Positions 12,096 through 22,700 of a stretch of 64,000 nucleotides of DNA are shown one piece after another. Made by a program: the position numbers and the translations under genes. Every line of letters begins with the position of its first letter. Within the stretch, counting starts at the first letter, position 1. This stretch comes from Dysidea avara (Eukaryota; Porifera; Demospongiae; Dictyoceratida; Dysideidae). The stretch lies in the NCBI RefSeq assembly GCF_963678975.1, contig NC_089284.1, positions 2,107,001 through 2,171,000 on the forward strand, in the 5' to 3' direction. A model generated the notes under the pieces. The model did not search any database. It worked only from the letters and a program-made list of their open reading frames with translations, and was not told the DNA's origin.

Positions 12096-13189
12096 TGTAA
12101 CTACAGCATGTGATTAAGATATTTTAATAGAGCAGTCGGCAATAGTACAATTAGTTGTTACACCACTTAGGCAGCATAGATGAATTTTGTTGCACATCTT
12201 GGTAGTGGCTAAACAGAAATAGCTTATTTTTTCTCCTTTAGGATGAGACATTTCCATAGCTAGATCAATCCAGCTGTCTTCAAGATACACACTTCAAAGT
12301 CTGTCCTATTTTTCCTTTCTTATTCTTCAACTAAGTTTCTTTTTTGCAACACTTACAAAAAATTTTATAATTGCACAAGCTTTATTGGATTCTTTACAAA
12401 TTTGGATGGTAGCTATAAACATCATCTTCCAATTTGTGCATGGATTGGTAGAAGTAGTGCCAAGTTACAAATGATTTTAACAAAATTAAAAGTGCAATCT
12501 TTTGTCACGCCTATGGAGTAAACTTTTTACAGAAATTCAGGCTGCAGATAGGTTAATCATCAAAGCACAAGCCTTTGTGATTTAAAAAGTGCTGAGAATA
12601 TATACTAGCTAAGGATATAAAGCAACAACTACACATGTATTCTTGGTTTCTGTATAATACACACTCATTTGTCAGGGATGCATTGGCTTTCCTTGACCAC
12701 AATACAGGCATACTATCATGTGCATTGATGTACAATGTATAAACTGTAATGCATTTTCATCTTAGGAATGTCGTAATGACATTTCAACCATTGTAAGTTG
12801 ACAGGCATCAAGTATTCATGATAGTGCACCACAAGTATATTATAAAATATTTTCCAATCAAGTAGGGATTATAAAAATAAGACTGTTGATATTTAGTTGA
12901 TCATTGCAAAAAAATAACTTAGAGCTGAAGCTTGAGCAGCAATAAAATTAATACTTGTGGGTTATGACTGCTCTAGTTGTGACAATTTATCTGACTGTTG
13001 TATTAGGGTGACTGCCTTATTAGGGTGTCACAATATTAGTGTTATGAATATTTCCTTTAGTAGATTTTGACACATTAAGACTCTTCTGTGAATGTAATTT
13101 TGATTGTGTGTAATATTTCTTAAATTGCAGCATACCTTTGTACTTCAAAATTTCTTGTACATCAGTGCTAAACTAGTTACATGGGAATA

Positions 13190-13960
13190 GATTATAATAC
13201 ATATACAAGTAAGGCCACCTAGACCTGTAGATATACTAGTAGACATTTTCAGGCCATGGATAAATTAGAGTTTAATGTTCACTAGTATATCTATTGACCT
13301 CACTGCTTTTATTTCTAATTAAGATCAATAATCAAACTTAAAGTTCCTTATTTTTTCTTGCTATTTTTATATACTAGTAAACTTGTGCATGCCACATCAG
13401 AAGAAATGCTTGATTAAATTAATTCATGTCTGAGTGCATGCCCCAATCATTAATTGCTACAAAGTGAAGCTGCCAGTATACTTCATTTTCCAGCTATGTT
13501 CCATTACACAGCATTACAAATAAAGAGCAGTACGAGAAGTGCCTCTGCAGTCACTATGGAAAATGCAGGTCACCATTATAATGTGTTGGTCAACCATAGG
13601 GAAACCATCATGTGCTATATACTGCAAATCAACGTTAACAAAAGAATTGGGACACAAAGGAGGACAAAGGGGATGCTGCATGGTAAGTACTGCGGTATAG
13701 CACCTGTCAGGCTGAAGTGACACCTTTCAGTGAATAAATCATGCCATAGCCTTAGCCATTATTGAGTTACGCTTGTCTGAAGGCATCAGGGAGGTTGCCT
13801 ACACCTGAAGATATACTAGTGGACAAATATAATCCCTAATTCAGTCATCGGTATAGGGATTAGATGTCCACTAGTATATCTACAGGTATAGGCGGCCTCC
13901 CTTGTTTCACTACTTTTTATGGCTATGATCCCTACAGACTGAAAATTCCTATTTTTTTCC
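13190..13960. repeat. inverse family A fragment and foldbacks
   Basis: 13190-13330 is a small foldback (AGATATACTAGTAGACA and CACTAGTATATCTATTG). 13640-13800 reads the complement of the family A body (GGGACACAAAGGAGGACAAA, CGCTTGTCTGAAGGCATC) and joins at 13793-13960 a foldback with GGGAGGTTGCCTACACCTG pairing with AGGTATAGGCGGCCTCCC. Confidence 0.5.
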
Positions 13961-13998
13961 TTTCTAGCTATATATGCTTTACTAGTGAGCATTTCTAG

Positions 13999-14323
13999 TA
14001 GTGCTGAAACGATTATTCAGTTATTTGACTATTCGGTCAGCATGACACTATTTGATTCGTTAACACACTATTCGAATAATCTTTAGCACTTTGTACACGG
14101 AAAAGCCAGCTTGAAACTTAAGATTGTGAATGAAGTGATGTATCTACGCTGTAAAAAATTCTATTTTAGAAAAGATAGAAATAGCTCTTAGGATTTACCT
14201 TGCTCCCTAACAAAAGGTTTCAGTATTTATTCAATGGAAGTATAAGCTTAAAGAATAATTGAATATTCGGTTGATTGTTCACAACTATTCGAATAGTAAA
14301 AATTGCTATTCGTTTCAGCACTA
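13999..14323. mobile_element. hAT-like MITE with perfect 8-bp target duplication
   Basis: Termini TAGTGCTGAAACG and CGTTTCAGCACTA are perfect inverted repeats. The flanks ATTTCTAG at 13991-13998 and 14324-14331 are identical. The interior is AT-rich with many ATTCGAATA words and no coding capacity. A second copy lies at 23936-24637. The gap 14324-15870 holds no gene I can support; two minus-strand ORFs near 14460-14943 overlap and look like chance or decayed element sequence. Confidence 0.8.
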
Positions 14324-15869
14324 ATTTCTAGGACCATGCAAAAAATGTAACTTAGGGCCATTCCATAACCAAGCACATAGAAAATCAGCAACAAAACTAG
14401 ACATTTACATGATGGATCATGATGAGCCTTCAGTTGTAATGGTGCATGCCAATGATGGTTTAGTGGCTATACATCTGGTAGTCCATAAAATAGACAATTC
14501 CCATGCATCCTCTCCACTTTACATTAAAGGTCCTCAATAATGATCTGCAGCTGCTATCATGTACTTGTGATTTCAGGTATGGAAGTACTCCTGTAATGTT
14601 CAAGTTCCCCACGACTGGCAGTTCACTGACAGTGGTAGTGAAATGAAGAAACATTTGCAACAGTGTCCTCATGCAAAAGTACCACCCTATGGCAATATAC
14701 AACCATGGCATTGTATGCCCACCCAGCTAACATAAGATTGGATGTTGACAACTTACCAGGAGATATATAAGTTAACACAGTTTTTGTATGTGCAATAGAC
14801 TTTGCATATGTATATATTTCACAACTATGTTCTATATAAGGACAAAATGAACATGCCATGTGATCCTTGCTGTTCAGCAAGCCTCTGTATTGCCTGTGAC
14901 TAGTTGTCATTTGCAGGCAACTTCCATCACTGCATGCTACCACTAATTTTCATGATTGTGTTGTGTATCTCTACAATGCTCCAGAAGAACAAAAACCAAC
15001 ACACAGTTCATTGACAAAACCATGTAGTATTTGAAAGTGTGCATACATGAAGTCAGCTTATATTCTTCATCAATGATTTCTCACTTTTGGCATGACACTA
15101 TAGTTAATGTCATCTCAGCACATGAGCCATTCCTTGAATCTTATAGTCAAATAGCATGGCTAGCTAGGTGTGTGTGTTGTGTGTGAGTGAGATAAATCAG
15201 TGTGTAAACCAGAACTTTTGCAACAGATGACTCAAGTACTACAGTGCTGCTTCATATTACACACTAATATTACTCCTAATAACCGATGGCATCCCTATAC
15301 AATTTAAAGCGCAGGCATCAGACCAAGCTACTACTACTACTGTCACAACACTATTAATGTAATATATGAATGTTGACTTTAGTGATGTTGAATTAAGTTT
15401 TACCATGCACTATACAAACTAATGTATGTGTAGCAATATTATATAGATATATGCACATCCATGCAGGGGCACACAGAGAGGGTAGAAGTCTTAGAATCTA
15501 GAGAGGTCACATTCTATTAGAGTATGCACTACAATCCTTTTTTTTCTTTATTCAATGCTAAGGTATTGTAGTACATGCAGCAAGTATAATCAAGAGGATC
15601 ATATATGCAGGGGAGGATTTAGTATCCCTCTTTAAATTATCTAGGAAGCTAGTATAGAAGCTACAAGTGTAACTATATTTCAAGCATAAGCATGCCATGT
15701 AAAGAGCAAGGAGAAGCTCTTCTTAGAATCAGTGAGAGGTGGTGCATAGGTATTAAAACTGAAATTCTTTAATAGAACAGTTAGCTATAGGATGGAACCA
15801 TCCCTCCCCCCCTCCCATTCCCCACACACGTACACACACAAAGCAAAGCCTACGGTTGCCATGTGAAAC

Positions 15870-16190
15870 AGCTATTTTTGGGATGCCTGTGCACCATTCA
15901 GGCACTTGAGCCTTGTGCAGGCAAATCCTCCCAGGGCTAGTAATCTGCAGGAAGACCGTCCAGAGAGGTCATGGAACCTGAAGTTCCACAACGACCCTTA
16001 AGCGAGACAAGGACAGCTGGGCATTTGCTTTCCCAGATGACACCAGGCCACCAGGTCCCCAATATGCAGTTGGATAGACTTAGCAATATGAGTAAAGTTT
16101 CTTGCTCAAGGAAAGAACAACACCAAATTGGCATAACCAGGCATCAAACATGGAAACTTTTGATTACCAGGCCAATGCTATGCTGCCTCA
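15870..16190 (-). mobile_element. tRNA-derived SINE
   Basis: Read on the minus strand, the head has box A (TAGCATTGGCCTGG) and box B (GTTTGATGCC) with tRNA-like spacing. It is followed by a body containing GGGGACCTGGTGGCCTGGTG and a tail with TAGCCCTGGGAGGATTTGCC. The same body is found without the tRNA head at 43725-43945 on the plus strand, so this is a dispersed family. A CA-rich microsatellite (about 16190-16230) abuts the head. From 16230 to 17125 nothing else is recognisable except a 28-bp perfect tandem duplication (16928-16983). Confidence 0.6.
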
Positions 16191-17125
16191 CACACACACA
16201 CGCACGCACGCACGCACACACACACACACAATTTCAAAGTTTGACAAAACATTGAAATACTCTATCAAGTTTAAGTTTCAGGTAGTATATAAGTCTAGCA
16301 TCTGGAAGCAACCCCCAAACTTACAACCATTGCAAGAAATTAGCACTTTTCCACCCAATAAGTCACATAATATTATATGGAAATCCAGGCCGTATAGGGT
16401 TTATGTAATAGTTACACAGATATATACCAAAAGCTTGGTGTATATATCAGCAAATCCCAAGTACAAGTGATATATGTCATGTACTCACCTAATAGATGAA
16501 AAAATACAGAGGACTCAACCAGTTTGTTTTATACACTGGTATCTGATGATTAGTCATGTTTTTAAAAGCATGGGCTAATAGTCCACAGAACTATTCTAAT
16601 ATTGATAAGTACACTGTTTACAAAAAAAAATGGTGCTTTTATCCACCCTGTAACAATAATTTTGCTAAGCTACCTCACTATATATTAGAGGGGCAAAATT
16701 TTCAAGGTTGAACAATGTAGCTAAAAATGAAAGTTTCAAACACTCCCAAAAATGTATTAGACTATATTATGGAGGTCTAAATATTTCAAGGATAAAATTT
16801 TTGCTGGTAACCTCCAAAACCACAAAATCAGTGCAAAATTTTCCTCTCGAAATATTTAGGCTATACAGTAGTATGAGCATACATAGTTACATACGTTCAT
16901 ACATGGCACTGCTTAGTTTGTGGGCTTAATTTCTCTCAAAATCTGTTATAGACTTAATTTCTCTCAAAATCTGTTATAGACTATTAGCATTTTATTCCTT
17001 TCATGCTATTGTGACTGCTATAACATATAGCTCAGTAGTGAAATAGTCTAGCTGGTTCAGTACGTGTTACGGCTGGTTGCTGTGCCAATATCTATTTCAA
17101 CCAGACTTATACCAGCCATGCTCAC

Positions 17126-17999
17126 CACCATATACAAAATAGTCCATTGGTAAATTCCAAAGTCACTTTCACTTAGATGTATCCTTTGAGTTTTGGCCAT
17201 AACTATAGCTCTAGTTCCTTCAATTCCCTGACCTTGGTTTACATCATTGTATACTACCTGCAACACACCATAGATATACTATCATACTAACCCCAGGTTA
17301 GTATGTCTATGAACACACTTTTGAACATCATGATTTAATGTGTCTTAGTAAGCTGTTAAGCCTTTGCTGCAACTTAATACCAACTTGGAAAAGTCTTCAG
17401 AATCTGGGTCATATAGAGCAACATGCTATGAACACGCATTCTCGTTATAGCTAATGATAATGTAACTTGTCAATATTAATGTATGTGTTATCTAATAGAT
17501 ACATATCATAAAATACAGGAGAAAATCTATGTAAATAAACATATAGGAATGACCATCACAGACATCACTTGTTAAAAGATACTGATGATGCTGGAATTCG
17601 TATAAATTCACAGTCTCCTTTGCCATCTGGAAAACACCGCCAAAGTTGAGTTTCATCATAACGTTGTACCCGGGCATGAAGACATTGTTGTATATGCTTG
17701 TTCATTGCACCATCATGGTTGGTGAGTTTCCAGTCAAAGGAGACTTGAGTGCTCCTTGAGTAACTCCACACCTGAAAAAATTCACTTACATACACATCTG
17801 AAAAGAAAAGTAGCTTAACAATTGCCACAATACAAATGTATGTTACAACAATAAAAATCAGTTGGAACCATAAGACCCATGCATGCATACTTCCAATTCC
17901 TGGTCTTTTTATGTTCGGAGCGTTCATCTCAAGTGCCCAAGCCACTTCAATTTTCAGTGAACAGTATTGGTGCATGACCACAGTAAGGTAGTTATAGCA
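17126..17999 (-). CDS. three candidate exons of an unidentified protein
   Basis: Exon-like blocks with splice signals: 17892-17999 (contains MHQYCSLKIEVAWALEMNAP), 17583-17771 (FDWKLTNHDGAMNKHIQQCL and TQLWRCFPDGKGDCEF; acceptor TTTTTTCAG) and 17126-17257 (GIEGTRAIVMAKTQRIHLSE then SDFGIYQWTILYMV; acceptor TTGCAG, donor GTGAGC). The last two are open at phase 0. The obvious donor of the first (GTATGC) does not match the phase of the second, so the model is incomplete. The final block turns hydrophobic after an acidic DFG-containing turn, as in some multi-pass membrane proteins. I do not recognise the family. No start or stop is assigned. Confidence 0.35.
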
Positions 18000-18532
18000 C
18001 TGTGTGTAGGCAGAAGAAATTAGTCACATAGTGCCCAACCTAATGACAAAAGGACAATTAACTGTTCACTAAAGGCTGCTTAGTGAGTCCCGAATAGTTT
18101 CACACTTGCTTTTGTTTAACCCCAGCTTGAGCTCGGAAATTATTTAAACCAGTTAAAGCACTGCCTTGCTTGTGCTATATGAAAAATTGAGTGGTTTTGA
18201 GACAAAATATTGCACTCAGCTTTGCCTCATGCTACAGTATATTTGTCTCTTACGCACTCTTTTATGTATATTTTATATATAGTACTTGCAGCAGCTAGTG
18301 CTTAACTAATACATATTGTACGTTGTGAGAGGATCAAAGTGCTGCCATGTACTGTATTTTCCATACAGTACCAATTAGCTACATAACTGTACTGTATGAG
18401 TCATAAACCGGATAATTGGGGCAAACACAGTACAGTTATGCAGAACAATCATGTAAGGAGTATTATAAAAGCAACCACACTCAAACAGCATGATTGATCA
18501 CATGACTAGCCAGACTGATCCTAACGGTTGGG

Positions 18533-19160
18533 TAGTTGGAAAAGGTGGATTTGAACAGACATGGACACAGATACGGACATTTTCAAAAACGCTTTTGCAT
18601 CTATACAGCAAATAATTTTTCATACCTAATGTTGTTCTGTACAGTAGTAGCCTTTGCTTCTAGGTCCAGACATGATCTTTGCGAAATGCTTATCTATCTA
18701 TAAGCACATGTACAGAGGATTGGCTACACACTACTACAAGTGTTATGGACCATTTACTTTTGTACAAAATCTAAATTAGTTATGTAGCTGTAGAGATCCA
18801 TCCTAGCTTACTCTCGCAGGCCAAATCCAGGAGCTCACAGCTTTCAGTATAAGGCACAGGCGCTTATACCTACTACGATCCTGGCTTGCAAGGCTAAGTT
18901 AGGGCATGCCAGCTGAATCTCTGTGAGTATGCATTAGATTTCTATAGCGTATGTACAACATTATTATGATGAATGGTACTCTGTAGCGTGCTATCCTCCG
19001 CACATGCACTTATAAATGGATAAGCGCTATTCAAAGATGATGGAAGCAAAAACTACTGTACAGAACAGCATTAGGTATGAAAATAACAGTTGTATAAATG
19101 TAAAAATGTATTTTGAAAATGTCCGTGTCCGCGTCCGACCATATCCGTCTTTTCCAACTA
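18533..19160. mobile_element. MITE with terminal inverted repeats of about 120 bp
   Basis: Left end TAGTTGGAAAAGGTGGATTT and right end ATCCGTCTTTTCCAACTA are inverted. Pairing extends inward through ACGGACATTTTCAAAA/TTTTGAAAATGTCCGT to TACCTAATGTTGTTCTGTAC/GTACAGAACAGCATTAGGTA. The interior of about 390 bp has no ORF of note. No family is assigned. 18000-18532 and 19161-19732 hold no supported gene. Confidence 0.55.
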
Positions 19161-19732
19161 TCCCTAAAAGTTGGTTTAGCACTGGTAGTGTAGCACTGTC
19201 GTTGCGTAAATTCTTCCATATGGCCAAACGTAGCACTATTTTTACTTTAATCTTTCATCACAGTAAAATGTAAATAAAGTCTTAGTGACAGACTACAATA
19301 AACTATTTTAAACTGTATAATCATACAGTACACTGATACTCATGATAACAGGAATGTATGCACAGTCACAGTGATGTATACATGTGTGTGCATACATGTT
19401 GTGTCATGTGCATATTCAGTCCACATGCACATGACACAAATATTAAGCTAGTCCTTGATTCCCATAACAGCCACCACTGTGTAATACTACTACCTTAAAG
19501 ACTCTGCATGCTACAATCTCTGGGAACTGCATGTAACTATATGTGTAACTACATGTTACTAAGGACAGTAATCTTATTACTATACTACAATTAACAGTCC
19601 ATTTTAAACTAGAAATTCTCATTCTGGGAAATTTAGAATATGTCACTCTGTCTTCTGATACAATGTGACGGCTGTAAAATGAGTAGCTTTGCCAAAATTT
19701 ATTTAAATATTTCACTATTGCTCGTGACAAAC

Positions 19733-22700
19733 CTGCCTAGAACACCATCTGCTTTGTACTGAATATCTTTGATGCATTTTTCCAATAAAGGTGCTTCCAC
19801 TAGTTTCATTATCCTTTAGCTTAGCTACTTCTCCTGTACACTGCTCAAATCTGGAATTGATAAGTAAACAACTGTGAAATGTACATCTTGTCTGTACATG
19901 AGATTCATACAGTTAAAGTAACTGCACTGTAAGCCCTAACAAAGCCCAAGGGCTTGCAGGCAAATAGATTTCACAAAATACCTTGTTCTAAGTTCATACA
20001 GCTTCTTTCTCAAATCTTCAAGTGGATTGCTTAACTCAACTAAATGATTCTCGGACTCTTCAAGGTTTCTATAGACAAACAAAAATTCACACATGTGTAT
20101 TATGTGTTTATTTTAATGTATGGCATTTGTAAAAACTATATACTTTATTATTTTGGAGAGTATTCAATTATGTACTTACAGAGCACTTTCAAATATACAT
20201 ATACATGGAATTCTGAAGTACAAGCTTTTCAACAAGGAAGTCACCTAAATTACTGTATAGCAAATTTAAAAGTTGCTTGCCCAGTGGTAAGTTAATCCAC
20301 TAAAATTAAACTTGTGAGTATATCAAACGCTATGAAAATTACTGCACCCTGTACATTGACAGAAGTAACATTAGTGCATTTGTTATTGCTGATGCTTATT
20401 TATTTTTTACCTGAGATCAATTATTCTACGAAATCGCCTACCAATAAATAGCTAGTACTCCTTCACTTCATGATTTCAACACATAAATGAATAACAGTAA
20501 TTAACTAGTATATTAAAATTATTAATTTAGAAATAAAGTAGGGATCCAAGCAATAAAAGCAGTGAAAAAAGAGATGAATACAGCAACAACATAGCTCGGT
20601 GGGAAAATACATTAGTGTTACAACAATCATTTTGTTCTATGCCAAAGTAGGGATTTTTTTCCACTGAACTATGCTCTTGTTTCACTACATTTTATCGCTT
20701 GTATCCCTACTTTACTTTTAAATCAATAATTTTATATACTAGTTTGTTTGGTTTTTGTTATAGCATACGGCTATATACAAGCACATGTGATTAGGGTGAC
20801 TGCTGTATTACAGTCACCCTTTCATCTACCAGAGGGTGTGTCACTATTTCATATTTTCATTGTGCTGGCGTTATGAATACAGCTGGGCCAATAATAGTGG
20901 GGCGTGTCATTGTGATAAAATGTTAAGAAGTGTGGTCTTGGTGCTTGATTGTTATTAATCAACTAAGATTGCACTAATAGGGGTGGCAATGAACCTCAAA
21001 TCGTGAAGTTACAGATATTTACAGAGCATAAGCACTAAATAAGTTTGCGGAATCCAAACATGCTGCTCAAGGAAAGTGTTTATAAAGAAAATTAACACCA
21101 CAATATGGTTTCATTGCAAAAAGAACAAAGAAGGAAAGACAAGGCGCAGTGGACACACACTTGTAGGAACTCCAAAAGGCACATCCCACTACCTGGCCAC
21201 TGGTGAGTTAACTTTGTTATTGTGGTGTAAAATGGTGGCGGTTCACTGCTTCATTTGGCTTCCACCCTTGCGAGTGTGGTCAGGCAGGCAGATTGGCTCG
21301 CAGGCAGACAGACGAAAATTTGAGTTTCAGTGATTTTAAAAAATTCTATTCTGGCCACCTGTGTTTTCTTGTTTTTAACGCTGTATTTGAAGTTAGATGG
21401 ACTTATTCCATAAAGTTGATCCTCGTTGCTTAACCAGTACTACCATACTGTTTTGATACAGTGGATCCAACTAGACTTTTCCAGATATGACACCCCTGTA
21501 ACCAATACAACTGCACAGTTTCTTCCCCCACACCATCAAAGAGTGAAAAAGCCTCCCAGATTAAATCAACAAAGCAACTTTTATAGTAACTACTCAATTT
21601 AGATTTAGTTTCTTTTGTGGGTCTAACCCTCCTCCTGAATGTTCACCTAAACCATCTTTCAGTATCTAATCATAATCATAGTCTAAAAACATTGTTTTTT
21701 CATGTTTGTGAGTTTACATAATACCGTATATGTACATATAAAATTTCAAGTTATGTAATTTTCATGGGTCAACGAATTTCAAGATTTTCATGGTTTGATT
21801 TTCGTGAAATAGCTACTCATTTTTTTCACTCAGGCAATCTGCTATTTAGCATAGGGATAGTTTTGATAATCTTAACTTCCATGAAAAGTCGTGGACAGCT
21901 CAACAACTGCGAAATCCGCAAAAATGCATCCCTTGAAAATTTGTATGCATACGGTATACAGTGATAATTGTGCAACCTTTGCAACACTGCTTCTCCCAGT
22001 AATGTTGGGTGGTTTCATTCTAGATGTGATAGCCCACTAGTATACACAGTGTGATGGTTGTAAGCACACTGCCATGTCTATACAATTCACGTGTGACTCA
22101 ACAATTGTGTAAATTTTCATTTTACCTGGAAAGAATTGGTTTGTCAGTAGCCAGCACCAGTTGCAATAGCAAAATTAGTACAGCTAGGTTAAGACAATAT
22201 AAGAGGCTTGAAAAAATGGTAGTTGCACTAAGATTGGCACGACACCACACATCTTGTACAAAGTACAACATTTCAGCAGAGGCAGCAGAAGGGGGCTTGA
22301 CTCCCTTCCCCCAACTTTTTTTGCTTACAAAGATTTCGATATTCTAATAGAGCAGTCAACACATATTCTAATGAAGTAATCCGGTGTTTTAGCATTAAAA
22401 ATGCTTTAAAACTGATCCAACAGTAAAAAATTCCTAAGGAGCATACCCCACTAGCTACTGATGCACTTTAGCAAAATACGTTTCTACTTTTGAGCTCCTC
22501 TCACAACTTCTAGTATCTCTTTCATCTCAGTTCAGATGCAAACTCAAATTGGCAAAAATGTTTCATTATTATTGTAGCTACCACCAAGAGTTAATAATAT
22601 TATGAACTCTTGCTACCATAATACTCTGCTAATTCACAAAAGCTAAAAGTTTATATTTAAAATAAAACAAGCTTCCTGATCCAAGATACATATGTGATAT

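Noticed and set aside
14460..14943. Two overlapping minus-strand ORFs that might be an exon with cysteines
   Set aside because: No splice logic, no recognised motif, and two different frames compete.
15971..16470. Two overlapping ORFs ending in Thr-His repeats
   Set aside because: They run through a SINE on the wrong strand and a CA microsatellite.
17492..17677. Alternative frame with MPGYNVMMKLNFGGVFQ over the middle unidentified exon
   Set aside because: It has an in-frame stop upstream and no good acceptor; the other frame has a TTTTTTCAG acceptor and a GTATCT donor.
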